Positions 7,325 to 14,356 of a stretch of DNA of 21,772 nucleotides are shown in pieces. The notes under the pieces are model-generated. The model was given only the letters and a program-made list of their open reading frames with translations. It ran no database searches and had not been told where the DNA came from. The position numbers and the translations under genes are program-made. Within the stretch, counting starts at the first letter, position 1; every line of letters begins with the position of its first letter. The DNA lies in assembly GCA_964569055.1 (NCBI GenBank), contig CAZMSZ010000094.1:1-21772 (forward strand). The letters run 5' to 3'. This DNA comes from JAWLGW01 sp964569055 (GTDB taxonomy: Bacteria > Planctomycetota > J058).

Positions 7325-9558
7325 CGCGCCTTCCCGAAGGCCTCGGGCGGGAGCTCGCCGCGCTCGAGCGGCGTGGTCTGCTCGTCGGGCTCGAGCTCGT
7401 CTTGCTGCTCCTCGCCGTCGAGGAGCGTGGCGAGGCCCCGCAGCGCGGCGGCCAGCTCCGCGGGCGAGGCCTGCCGCTCGCCGGCGCGGGGAGCGGTGGC
7501 CTGCGAGAGCACCTCCGCGAGCGGCGCCGGCACCGAGGGGACCAGCGTCAGCGGCAGGTGGTCGTAGCGCTCCGACCCGCGGACCTCCGCCACCGGGTTG
7601 CCGGTGAGCGCGTAGCTCAGCGTGGCGCCGAGCGCATACACCAGGGCCCGCGGGTCCTGATCGCGCACCTCCGCGACCTCCGGCGCCTCGTAGACCGGGA
7701 GCGGCCCCGCCCCGCCCCGCCCGCGCGAGGCCTCGACCAGCCCCGGCGCGAGCCCCACGTCCACGAGCTGCCCCTGGCCGTCGGACCCGAGCAGCACCCC
7801 GTCGGGGCGCACCAGCAGGCAGCCCGCGTCGGCGCCGAGCAGGTAGTCGACCGCGTCGCACAGCTCGACCCCGAGCACCACCACGTCCTCGGGCGGCAGC
7901 GGCCCGCCCCGCGCGACGCGCTCGTCGAGCGTGTCCCCCGGGTGGTCGTCGTGCAGGACGATCAGCGTGCCCTGGTGGACCTGCAGGTCGATCGTGGGGA
8001 GCACGCCGGGGTGCTTGAGCGTCAGCGCCCGCGCGCTCCCCTCGGCGAACAGCCGGGCGGTGCGTCGCCCGAGCTCGGCGGCCGAGGCCAGGAACGGCCG
8101 CGCCCGCCGCCGCACGCGGTAGCGCTTGAGCAGGCCCGGCCCGCCCACCCGCGCCAGCACCTCGAACTGCGCCTCCTCGAGCGCGAGCCGGATCCGCGCC
8201 GCGGCCGCCTCGCGGTCGACCTCGGCCCGCGCCTGGCAGCGCAGGCACACCCGCTCGGACTCGTCGTCGTCGCCGCCCTCGCCCGCCAGCTCCTGCCCGC
8301 ACAGGAGGCACTGCCGCTCGGCCGCCGGCGCGCGGCGCGCGTCGCGGTAGCTGACCTCGAACTGCGACTTGCCGAACCCGACGAGGTCCCCGGCCTCGAG
8401 CCGCACCGGTCGCTCGACCCGCGCGCCGTTGAGGGTGGTGCCGTTCGCGCTGCCGAGGTCGATCAAGTGCACGCCCCCCTCCTCGCGCTCGAGCCTGGCG
8501 TGCCGGCGCGAGATCCAGCCGAAGCGCAGGGTGACGTCGGTCTCGTGCGAGCGCCCGACCTCGAACGCCTCGCCCACCCGCAGCGTCCGCTCGATCGTGC
8601 GGTCGGTCCCGCGCAGGCGCAGCACCAGGGGCGCGCCGAGGGGCGGGGCGGGCGGACCCGGCGTGGTCGGGGGGAGCGCGCGCCGCAGCGCGGCCGCCAC
8701 CGCCTCCTCGGCCCACGCCTCGCCCTCGAGGCCGAGCCGCCGCGCGACCGCGTCGAACGCCCCGCCGACGTCCTGCGGCAGCGGCCGGTCGTCGGGGTCC
8801 CACTCCATGCAGCGCGCGATCAGCTGCGCGACCGCGTCGGGCACGCGCGGGTCGAGCTCGCGCAGGTCCGGCGGGCGCTCGTGCGCGATCGCCCGCAACC
8901 GGCTGAACAGCGTGGCCCCGGCGTGAGGGACCCGCCCGGCGAGCGCGCGATACAGGGCGGCCCCCAGGCCGTACACGTCGGTGCGGGAGCTGGGGGGCAG
9001 CTCGCCCTCGACCTGCTCGGGCGCGAGGAAGTCGACGCTCCCGAGCGGGGCCTGCCCGGCGCTGAGCCGCTCGTAGCTCGACTCGAAGTTGAGCCCGAAC
9101 CCGCCCAGGCGCGCCACCCCGGCGCGGTCGAGCAGCACGCTGCTGGCGCTCACGTCGCGGTGCACGATCCCGGCCGCCGCCAGCGCGGCGATCGCGCGCC
9201 CGACCTGCGCCCCCACCCCGAGCACCGCGGGGACCCCCAGGGGACCTCCCGTCGTGTCGCACAGCTCCTGCAGCGTCGCGCCCTCGACGAGCTCCTGCGC
9301 GATCCAGCAGATCCCCAGGCCGGAGCCGACGTCGAAGGTGCGCACCACGTTGGGGTGCTTGAACGCGAGCAGCGCGCGCCCCTCCTCGAGGAACCGCAGC
9401 TGCCGCTCCTCGTCCCCCGCGGGCTCGCCGATCCGGAGCACGCTCAGCGCGCACAGCCGCCCCGAGCTCCGCTCGCGCGCCCGGTGAACGCTGGCGTCGC
9501 CGGCCCCCGCCAGGCGGGCGAGCAGCTCGTAGCCGGGGACGGTGAGCGGGGCGTCCAC
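7321..9558 (-). CDS. pseudokinase-FHA-zinc ribbon-pseudokinase signalling protein
   Basis: A 745-residue protein with no signal peptide or membrane segment. Residues 10-270 have a Ser/Thr kinase fold with lost catalysis: the beta-3 lysine position is S39 (CALSVL), H133-R134-D135 is kept but its loop Lys and Asn are replaced (HRDVSASS), and DFG is GFG (153-155); APE is kept (179-181). Residues 328-405 are an FHA phospho-threonine-binding domain with GRS (335-337), SRRH (350-353) and LGSANGT (368-374). C417-x2-C420 and C438-x2-C441 form a zinc ribbon. Residues 468-710 look like a second kinase fold without an HRD or DFG motif but with YEAPE (623-627). A scaffold or phospho-reader role is inferred. 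GTG 9558 is chosen because the longer frame runs into repeat DNA. Confidence 0.85.
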   Translation of the reverse strand: MDAPLTVPGYELLARLAGAGDASVHRARERSSGRLCALSVLRIGEPAGDEERQLRFLEEGRALLAFKHPNVVRTFDVGSGLGICWIAQELVEGATLQELCDTTGGPLGVPAVLGVGAQVGRAIAALAAAGIVHRDVSASSVLLDRAGVARLGGFGLNFESSYERLSAGQAPLGSVDFLAPEQVEGELPPSSRTDVYGLGAALYRALAGRVPHAGATLFSRLRAIAHERPPDLRELDPRVPDAVAQLIARCMEWDPDDRPLPQDVGGAFDAVARRLGLEGEAWAEEAVAAALRRALPPTTPGPPAPPLGAPLVLRLRGTDRTIERTLRVGEAFEVGRSHETDVTLRFGWISRRHARLEREEGGVHLIDLGSANGTTLNGARVERPVRLEAGDLVGFGKSQFEVSYRDARRAPAAERQCLLCGQELAGEGGDDDESERVCLRCQARAEVDREAAAARIRLALEEAQFEVLARVGGPGLLKRYRVRRRARPFLASAAELGRRTARLFAEGSARALTLKHPGVLPTIDLQVHQGTLIVLHDDHPGDTLDERVARGGPLPPEDVVVLGVELCDAVDYLLGADAGCLLVRPDGVLLGSDGQGQLVDVGLAPGLVEASRGRGGAGPLPVYEAPEVAEVRDQDPRALVYALGATLSYALTGNPVAEVRGSERYDHLPLTLVPSVPAPLAEVLSQATAPRAGERQASPAELAAALRGLATLLDGEEQQDELEPDEQTTPLERGELPPEAFGKAR

Positions 9559-9892
9559 GCTGGGACTATAAGCCACCCGCCGGGCACCCGCCCGTCTGCG
9601 GGACTCCGAGCGGCTGTCGCGTACGGCTCCCGTCGAGGACGAGTCCGAGACCGCCAAGAAGAGCTGTCGCCCGTGAGGTCAGCTCCTCGGCGTAATGAAT
9701 GACCGCCAAGAGCGCCAAGGGCGCCAAGGAGGAGCTGTCGCTGCGGGGGTCCCGGCCCCGTACGGCTCCCGTCGAGGACGAGTCCGAGACCGCCAAGAAG
9801 AGCTGTCGCCCGTGAGGTCAGCTCCTCGGCGTAATGAATGACCGCCAAGAGCGCCAAGGGCGCCAAGGAGGAGCTGTCGCTGCGGGGGTCCC

Positions 9893-9992
9893 NNNNNNNN
9901 NNNNNNNNNNNNNNNNNNNNNNNNNNNNNNNNNNNNNNNNNNNNNNNNNNNNNNNNNNNNNNNNNNNNNNNNNNNNNNNNNNNNNNNNNNNN
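9893..9992. other. assembly gap (100 N)
   Basis: A run of exactly 100 N inside the 139-bp repeat array. The third copy is 16 bases out of phase with the 139-base period, which shows that the gap length is a placeholder. Confidence 0.98.
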
Positions 9993-10072
9993 ATGACCGC
10001 CAAGAGCGCCAAGGGCGCCAAGGAGGAGCTGTCGCTGCGGGGGTCCCTCCTCGGGCCAAGTCCGCCAAGGAA

Positions 10073-10092
10073 GCTGTCGCTCGAGCGACGGC
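10073..10092. repeat. palindrome centred on CTCGAG
   Basis: GCTGTCGCTCGAGCGACGGC reads nearly the same on both strands; the central 14 bases, GTCGCTCGAGCGAC, are a perfect palindrome. It lies at the end of the repeat zone and incorporates the GCTGTCGC octamer as its left arm. Confidence 0.7.
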
Positions 10093-10182
10093 TCCTCGGT
10101 CGAGCTCCGACTTTGACTCCGCTGACCGCGCCGGCCACGGCTCGCTGGTCTCGATTACCATTCCTCGCCGGAGCTGGAACCC

Positions 10183-10548
10183 ATGCCGACACGCCTCCGC
10201 CTCGTGCTCCTCGCCCTCGCGCTCACCGTCTGCGGCGGCTGCGCCAGCGCCGACTACGCCGGCGGGCCGAGCGGGGACGACCCGCACGCCTGGCTCGACC
10301 CCGGACCGGCCGTGACGATCCGCGCCGTGGACGGGCGCTCGACGGGGTACGCGAACTTCGCGATCCGGGTGGCGCCGGGGCTGCGGAAGGTGCACGTCCG
10401 GCTCGAGCACCCGATCGACAGCGAGGACCAGCACCCATTCGACGAGGTCGACGTGACGATCCGCGCCGAGGAGGGGCGGACCTACCTGATCGACCGCGAG
10501 CTCAACGACTTCCCGCCCCACCGCGCGGTCGTGCGGGAGGTCCCCTGA
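10183..10548 (+). CDS. small putative lipoprotein, unknown function
   Basis: A 121-residue exported protein. Residues 1-20 are a signal peptide with hydrophobic core LVLLALALTV and a cysteine-rich end, CGGC, where C20 is the probable lipid-anchor site; the lipobox is imperfect because C17 stands at -3. The mature part (21-121) looks like a small beta-sandwich: AVTIRAVDG, NFAIRVAPGLRKVHVRLEH and VDVTIRAEEGRTYLIDREL are alternating strands, as in surface proteins with PEGA-like or carboxypeptidase-regulatory-like folds. I do not recognise a family. GGAG lies nine bases before the ATG. It begins a plus-strand run with the DUF2203 gene 56 bases downstream. Confidence 0.75.
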   Translation: MPTRLRLVLLALALTVCGGCASADYAGGPSGDDPHAWLDPGPAVTIRAVDGRSTGYANFAIRVAPGLRKVHVRLEHPIDSEDQHPFDEVDVTIRAEEGRTYLIDRELNDFPPHRAVVREVP

Positions 10549-10604
10549 GCTTTGTGCGCCCGTGGGGCCTGAGGTACCCTCGCCGTCGAGGGGAGGTCTT
10601 GGCC

Positions 10605-10982
10605 GTGAAGATCTTCACGCCCGCCGAGGCGAACCGCACCCTGCCGCTGGTCCGCCGGATCGTGCAGGACGTCCTGGAGCGCGGCCGGGCGCTGCGCGCC
10701 CTGCAAGCCAAGGACGACCCGACGGTGGCGGACCAGGACCGCTTCACCGTCCTGGTCTCCGAGCTCGAGGCGCTGCTCGCCGAGCTGGAGGAGGTCGGTT
10801 GCACCTTCCGCAGCCCCGGGTTCGAGTTCGGCCTGGTCGACTTCCCCGGGATCATCGACGGCGAGCTCGTCCACCTGTGCTGGCGGGACGACGAGCCCGA
10901 GCTGATCTACTACCATGACCCGTTCGCGGGCTTCGCGGGCCGCCGGCCGATCCCGGCCGAGCTCCTGACGACGAGCCCTTGA
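10605..10982 (+). CDS. DUF2203 family protein
   Basis: A cytoplasmic protein of 125 residues. It begins with the family signature VKIFTPAEANRTLPLVRRIV (1-20), has a helical middle (ELEALLAELEEVGCTFRS), and ends with GLVDFPGI (76-83), LVHLCWR (88-94), IYYHDPFAGFAGRRPI (101-116). This is the full usual length and layout of DUF2203, whose biochemical role is unknown; family members occur widely in bacteria as single genes. GTG 10605 is chosen because GGAGG at 10592-10596 stands eight bases upstream; an in-frame TTG at 10599 would be too close to that site. The next gene begins 10 bases after the stop, so the two are probably co-transcribed. Confidence 0.9.
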   Translation: MKIFTPAEANRTLPLVRRIVQDVLERGRALRALQAKDDPTVADQDRFTVLVSELEALLAELEEVGCTFRSPGFEFGLVDFPGIIDGELVHLCWRDDEPELIYYHDPFAGFAGRRPIPAELLTTSP

Positions 10983-10992
10983 AGGTGCCCTC

Positions 10993-11697
10993 GTGCGCGT
11001 GATCCTCCGGGCGGCCGCCTTGCTGGCGTTGCTGCTGCCGACCGGCTGCCGCGGCCCGACCGCGACGATCGGCGAGCTCGGCTTCCCCATGTTCGCCGAC
11101 GTGGTCGGCCCCGAGACGAAGTTCGAGCGGCCCGATCCGCGCCAGACCAGCGGTATGGACGCCTTCCCCGAGCGGGCCGACCCCGAGGGCGATCACTACC
11201 TCGCGGTCCGCTACATGCCGCTCTCGAGCGACACCACGATCGCGATCGAGTTCAAGGCCCGCGCGCGGAGCAGGCCCGGCCTCGACAAGCTGGCGCTGGC
11301 GGTCTACCCGGCCACGCGCACCGAGGCGGAGCGCTTCAGCGTGAGCGGGACCCTCCCCGCCGGGATCGGCGCGCCGATCGCCGAGGCGGTGGGCGGCGAC
11401 CGCGACGAGACGGGCGGCCTCACGCTGGCGGTGCTGTTCCCGCGCGCTGCCGTCCCCGAGGGGACCGAGCGGCTGATCGTGCCCAGCCTGGCGCAGTACG
11501 AGGACGGCTGGATCTACGTGCGCTTCTACCAGACCGCGGTCCCGGCGCCGATCAAGCTGGTCACGCCCGAGGAGATGGAGGCGCTGCGCGGCGCCACCCC
11601 GCCCGAGGCGGCGCCGGCTGATGGCGGCGCCGCGGGCGAGCCCGCCGCGCCGACCGCCCCCGAGGCCGAGCCGGCCCCCGCCGACGAGCCCCAATAG
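10993..11697 (+). CDS. putative lipoprotein, unknown function
   Basis: A 234-residue exported protein. The signal segment RVILRAAALLALLLPTGC ends at C19; the lipobox is atypical, with Pro at -3. The mature part has a short N-terminal region (GFPMFADVVGPETKFERPDP) and then a beta-rich domain at about 65-190 with strands such as TTIAIEFKARA, DKLALAVYPAT and WIYVRFYQTA. Residues 195-234 are a disordered tail of Ala, Pro and Glu. I recognise no family. The GTG start has GAAGG seven to eight bases upstream. It follows the DUF2203 gene after 10 bases and probably shares its transcript, but the two proteins would act in different compartments. Confidence 0.72.
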   Translation: MRVILRAAALLALLLPTGCRGPTATIGELGFPMFADVVGPETKFERPDPRQTSGMDAFPERADPEGDHYLAVRYMPLSSDTTIAIEFKARARSRPGLDKLALAVYPATRTEAERFSVSGTLPAGIGAPIAEAVGGDRDETGGLTLAVLFPRAAVPEGTERLIVPSLAQYEDGWIYVRFYQTAVPAPIKLVTPEEMEALRGATPPEAAPADGGAAGEPAAPTAPEAEPAPADEPQ

Positions 11698-11781
11698 TCG
11701 AACGGGCGGCGTTTTCTCCCCGGCGCGCGGAGCGGCGCCCCTCCGGAGGTAGTTTCGCGGGAGGAGCGCCGACCGAGCCGT

Positions 11782-12642
11782 ATGACCGACCACACCGTCA
11801 GCGTCGCCTCGAACTGGGGCACGATCGTGCTGTTCGACCCGGGCCTGCTGCAGGACCGGGTCAAGGACTCCTCGCGCTGGTGGCGCGAGGACCCGCTCGG
11901 CACCGCCGAGCGGCGCGGCGGCCGGCTCGCCTTGTGGCCGATCAGCGCGCGCGCGAGCAGCCGCTCGTACCGCTTCCGGCTGGCGACCGAGGTGCGCGAG
12001 GACGAGCTACCGTTCGTGTGCGGCTCGAGCGAGCCCGCGCCGCTGTTGGTCGAGGGGGAGGAGGTGTTCCTCGGTCCGATCGAGCGCCTCCCGGGGGACG
12101 GCGGCGGGGACCGGCTCCCCGCGATCCCCGAGCAGGGTCAGCTGGTGCGCCTCGGCCCCGGACGCTACAGCGTGCAGGTCCACGTGCTCGACTGGCAGGG
12201 CGAGGAGCGCTTCTGGAACGAGGACAACGAGCCGACCGCCGACGCCCCGCCCGACTTCGTGATCGAGGCCAGCGAGGTCGCGGGTGAGCTGCCCGCGGCG
12301 CCCGCCGAGCAGGTGCCCCTGCTCGAGCTGATCCCTCGCAAGACGCCGACCGCCAGCACCAAGGTCCGGTTCGCGACCCGGCCTCGCCCGCGCGACGAGC
12401 CCGAGCCGGCGCCGCGCCGCCGCCGCAGCAGCAGCAGCGCCGGGCCGAGGCGCGCGGCCGAGCCCAAGCGGCCGCGCGCCCCCGAGCTGCAGCCGGGCGA
12501 GCTCGGGGTGGGGGCGAGGGTGCGCCACCCCAGCTACGGGATCGGGACGGTGCTGTTCTTCCGCGAGGGCTTCCCCAAGGTCAAGGTCAGCTTCGCGAGC
12601 CGCGAGTACAAGGTCGACAAGGACGAGCTCACGGTGATCTGA
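11782..12642 (+). CDS. unknown protein with C-terminal tudor-like domain
   Basis: A 286-residue cytoplasmic protein. The N-terminal part (1-160) is a beta-rich domain beginning SVASNWGTIVLFDPGLLQDRV and containing GRYSVQVHVLDW; it resembles DUF6386-type sequences, but I am not sure of that. Residues 170-235 are a disordered linker rich in Pro, Arg and Ser. The C-terminal part (about 238-286) has GVGARVRHPSYGIGTVLFF, then KVKVSFASREYKVDKDEL, which matches the small tudor-like domain at the end of UvrD/PcrA helicases that contacts RNA polymerase. A protein-binding role in a transcription- or repair-linked complex is inferred. No helicase part is present. No good ribosome binding site is seen near the ATG. 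Confidence 0.75.
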   Translation: MTDHTVSVASNWGTIVLFDPGLLQDRVKDSSRWWREDPLGTAERRGGRLALWPISARASSRSYRFRLATEVREDELPFVCGSSEPAPLLVEGEEVFLGPIERLPGDGGGDRLPAIPEQGQLVRLGPGRYSVQVHVLDWQGEERFWNEDNEPTADAPPDFVIEASEVAGELPAAPAEQVPLLELIPRKTPTASTKVRFATRPRPRDEPEPAPRRRRSSSSAGPRRAAEPKRPRAPELQPGELGVGARVRHPSYGIGTVLFFREGFPKVKVSFASREYKVDKDELTVI

Positions 12643-12685
12643 GCGCCGGCACGTGCGTTGCGCCTCCTCGGCCGAGGAGGGAGCC

Positions 12686-13669
12686 ATGACGCGCAAGAGC
12701 AGCCGGTCGTCCAGGGAAGAGCGCGCCAAGCGTGGCGCGGGGCGGGCGCGGCAGGAGCGCGGGCGCGTCGCCGCCCGCACCCGGGAGCGCCCGCAGATGC
12801 AGGGCGAGCCCGAGCCGCCCTTCCCCGAGCAGCGGCAGTCGGGCGCCGGGCTGGAGGAGGAGCTCGAGCCCCGGCCGCGTTATCAGGCGCGCCGCTATCG
12901 CCCGGCCGGCAAGCTGGAGGGGAAGGCCGCCCTGATCACCGGCGGCGACAGCGGGATCGGCCGGGCGGTGGCCGTCCTGTTCGCGCGGGAGGGCGCGGAC
13001 GTCGCGATCAACTACCTCCCCGAGGAGCAGCCCGACGCCGAGGAGACCCGCGCGGCCGTCGAGGCGGCGGGACGCAAGTGCGTGCTGATCCCCCGGGACA
13101 TCTCGAACCACGCGGCGTGCGAGGAGGTGGTCGCGGAGGCGGCGGACGAGCTCGGCCGCCTCGACATCCTCGTCTCGAACGCCGCGCACCAGATGCGCAA
13201 GGACTCGCCCGAGGCGATCAGCGACGAGGAGCTGGATCGCACCTTCAAGACCAACGTCTACGCCGCGTTCTGGCTGACCCAGGCGGCGCTGCCCCACCTG
13301 GGCCCGGGCTCGTCGATCATCGTGTCGAGCTCGGAGACGGGGCTGATCGGCAACAAGGCCCTCCCCGACTACTCGGCGACCAAGGGCGCGCTCAACGCGT
13401 TCGTGAAGTCGGCCGCGCAGCAGCTGATCGAGCGCGGGATCCGGGTCAACGCCGTGGCGCCCGGCCCGGTGTGGACGCCGCTCAACCCGGCCGACGAGGG
13501 GACCGAGCCGGAGAAGATCGCGCACCAGGGGGAGAAGACCCCCTACGGCCGCCCGGCGCAGCCCGAGGAGATCGCGCCGGCGTACGTGTTCCTCGCCTCG
13601 GACGCCGACTCCAGCTACATCACCGGGATCGTGCTGCCGCTGCTGGGAGGGGTCACGACGGCGGGGTAA
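12686..13669 (+). CDS. short-chain dehydrogenase/reductase, YghA-like
   Basis: A 327-residue NAD(P)-dependent oxidoreductase. The cofactor motif is TGGDSGIG (85-92), the structural motif SNAA (164-167) replaces NNAG, and the active-site residues are Ser at 214-216 (IVSSSE) and Y229-x3-K233 (YSATK). The region before the Rossmann fold, with PPFPEQRQSGAG and PRPRY, is typical of the YghA/general-stress-protein-39 subgroup, which normally carries about 45 extra residues; here a further lysine/arginine-rich lead (1-40) precedes it. The substrate is unknown. GAGGAGGGAG ends a few bases before the ATG at 12686 and fixes the start. The preceding gene stops 43 bases upstream. A purine tract begins at its stop codon. 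Confidence 0.92.
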   Translation: MTRKSSRSSREERAKRGAGRARQERGRVAARTRERPQMQGEPEPPFPEQRQSGAGLEEELEPRPRYQARRYRPAGKLEGKAALITGGDSGIGRAVAVLFAREGADVAINYLPEEQPDAEETRAAVEAAGRKCVLIPRDISNHAACEEVVAEAADELGRLDILVSNAAHQMRKDSPEAISDEELDRTFKTNVYAAFWLTQAALPHLGPGSSIIVSSSETGLIGNKALPDYSATKGALNAFVKSAAQQLIERGIRVNAVAPGPVWTPLNPADEGTEPEKIAHQGEKTPYGRPAQPEEIAPAYVFLASDADSSYITGIVLPLLGGVTTAG

Positions 13670-13717
13670 GGAGGGAAGGAAGGAAGGAAGGCAGAAAGGC
13701 AGAAAGGCAGAAGAAGA
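13668..13717 (+). repeat. purine-rich simple repeat
   Basis: A tract of about 50 bases with almost only A and G, starting at the stop codon of the SDR gene: GGAA repeated four times, then the 8-base unit GGCAGAAA repeated, ending in GAAGAAGA. The complementary strand is the polypyrimidine tract. It directly adjoins the left arm of the inverted-repeat element. Confidence 0.9.
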
Positions 13718-13761
13718 CAACACGGAATATCAACAGCGAATAACAATCCGAATATCAATGG
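13715..13761 (+). repeat. left arm of inverted repeat
   Basis: An AT-rich 47-base arm beginning AGACAACACGGAATATC and ending CCGAATATCAATGG. It matches the reverse complement of 13966-14012 at 46 of 47 positions; the mismatch is C13737 against T13990. It also contains an internal near-repeat of GAATATCAA (13725 and 13750). Confidence 0.95.
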
Positions 13762-13841
13762 AAGAGCTGTCGCTCGTGGGGGGGGCGCCTTGGCCGAGGG
13801 TGCCGCTGTTGGTCTCGCGCCTCGGGGCGAGGGCTGTCGCT

Positions 13842-13941
13842 NNNNNNNNNNNNNNNNNNNNNNNNNNNNNNNNNNNNNNNNNNNNNNNNNNNNNNNNNNN
13901 NNNNNNNNNNNNNNNNNNNNNNNNNNNNNNNNNNNNNNNNN
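13842..13941. other. assembly gap (100 N)
   Basis: A run of exactly 100 N inside the inverted-repeat element. The true length and any cargo of the element are therefore unknown. Confidence 0.98.
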
Positions 13942-13965
13942 GGGGGCGTGTGCCGCAAGCGACAG

Positions 13966-14012
13966 CCATTGATATTCGGATTGTTATTCTCTGTTGATAT
14001 TCCGTGTTGTCT
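13966..14012 (-). repeat. right arm of inverted repeat
   Basis: The 47-base inverted partner of 13715-13761, beginning CCATTGATATTCGG and ending CCGTGTTGTCT on the plus strand. It lies 25 bases from the stop codon of the small minus-strand gene. Confidence 0.95.
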
Positions 14013-14036
14013 GTCTCGAGCCAACCACTGGCCCCT

Positions 14037-14231
14037 CTACAACACTCCGCTGACCCACTCCTCGTCGGGCGCCAGCGGCGTCCCGAACACGCGGTCGCCC
14101 ATCCGGGCGCACACCCACAGCCGCTGCTCCGGGTCGTGACGGAACCGCACGAAGCACGACTCCTTGTCCCGGAGCACGCGCCGCAGCTGCGGTCCTGGGC
14201 CCTCGCCTGCCAGCGTTCGCACCGCGCTCAT
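14037..14231 (-). CDS. small hypothetical protein
   Basis: A 64-residue soluble protein of unknown family. It shows a plausible globular pattern: LRRVLRDKESCFVRFRHDPEQ, then RLWVCARMGDRVFGTPLAPDEEWV, with alternating hydrophobic strands and two cysteines (C26, C41). The ATG at 14231 is chosen because AGGAGG lies five bases upstream (its complement is CCTCCT near 14237-14242); a GTG two codons earlier would overlap that site. The gene is divergent from the archease gene, with 125 bases between the two starts, and ends next to the inverted-repeat element. A strong ribosome binding site and GC-rich third positions support it; the function is unknown. Confidence 0.65.
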   Translation of the reverse strand: MSAVRTLAGEGPGPQLRRVLRDKESCFVRFRHDPEQRLWVCARMGDRVFGTPLAPDEEWVSGVL

Positions 14232-14356
14232 GGTCACCTCCTCCCCTCGCCCGCCCTCCTCTTCGGCGCGGCCGGCGCGTTGCCTTGAGCCGGCGAGCGC
14301 ACGGCCGGCCGATAATGGGGGAGACAGCCGGCCCGGGGCGCATCGTCCTTCGGCCC

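Larger units (their letters stand above)
9599..10092. repeat. gene-free repeat zone with 139-bp tandem repeat, broken by a gap
   Basis: Unit 1 (9621-9759) is followed directly by unit 2 (9760-9892, cut by the gap) at a period of 139 bases and with apparently identical sequence. After the gap, 9993-10047 repeats the last part of the unit (offset 78-132) and then diverges into a related tail. Each copy holds three GCCAAG blocks spaced nine bases apart (for example from 9699) and the octamer GCTGTCGC. The octamer occurs at 9613, 9663, 9734, 9802, 9873, 10028 and 10073. No coding signal fits. The whole stretch 9559-10182 between the FHA gene and the next lipoprotein gene otherwise holds nothing I can assign. 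Confidence 0.9.
13715..14012. mobile_element. gap-interrupted element bounded by 47-bp inverted repeats
   Basis: The block is bounded by 13715-13761 and 13966-14012, which are inverted copies of each other with one mismatch. Inside the arms, both ends continue with the motif CTGTCGCT facing inward, which also occurs at 13833-13840. The visible interior is GC-rich with no coding signal; the middle is a 100-N gap. The arms are conspicuously AT-rich against a very GC-rich background. No transposase is visible, so this could be a non-autonomous transposable element, a miniature inverted-repeat element or a palindromic intergenic repeat. The gene-free stretch 13670-14036 holds nothing else I can assign. 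Confidence 0.5.

Noticed and set aside
7321..9558. Active Ser/Thr protein kinase with FHA domain
   Set aside because: Lysine, loop and DFG residues needed for catalysis are missing in the first kinase fold, and the second has no HRD or DFG.
7402..9702. Plus-strand open frame of 766 codons opposite the FHA/pseudokinase gene
   Set aside because: Antisense shadow caused by high GC; composition is Arg/Ala/Pro-rich with no motifs, while the minus strand encodes recognisable domains.
9599..10092. CRISPR array
   Set aside because: The repeat unit is 139 bases and head to tail, without short repeats separated by unique spacers, and no cas gene is nearby.
9834..10982. Open frame running from the repeat zone through the gap into the DUF2203 gene
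   Set aside because: The N run makes the frame meaningless, and repeat-derived sequence precedes a proper start and ribosome binding site at 10605.
13758..13997. Short open frames crossing the inverted-repeat element
   Set aside because: They contain the N run and are made of repeat sequence; no coding signal.
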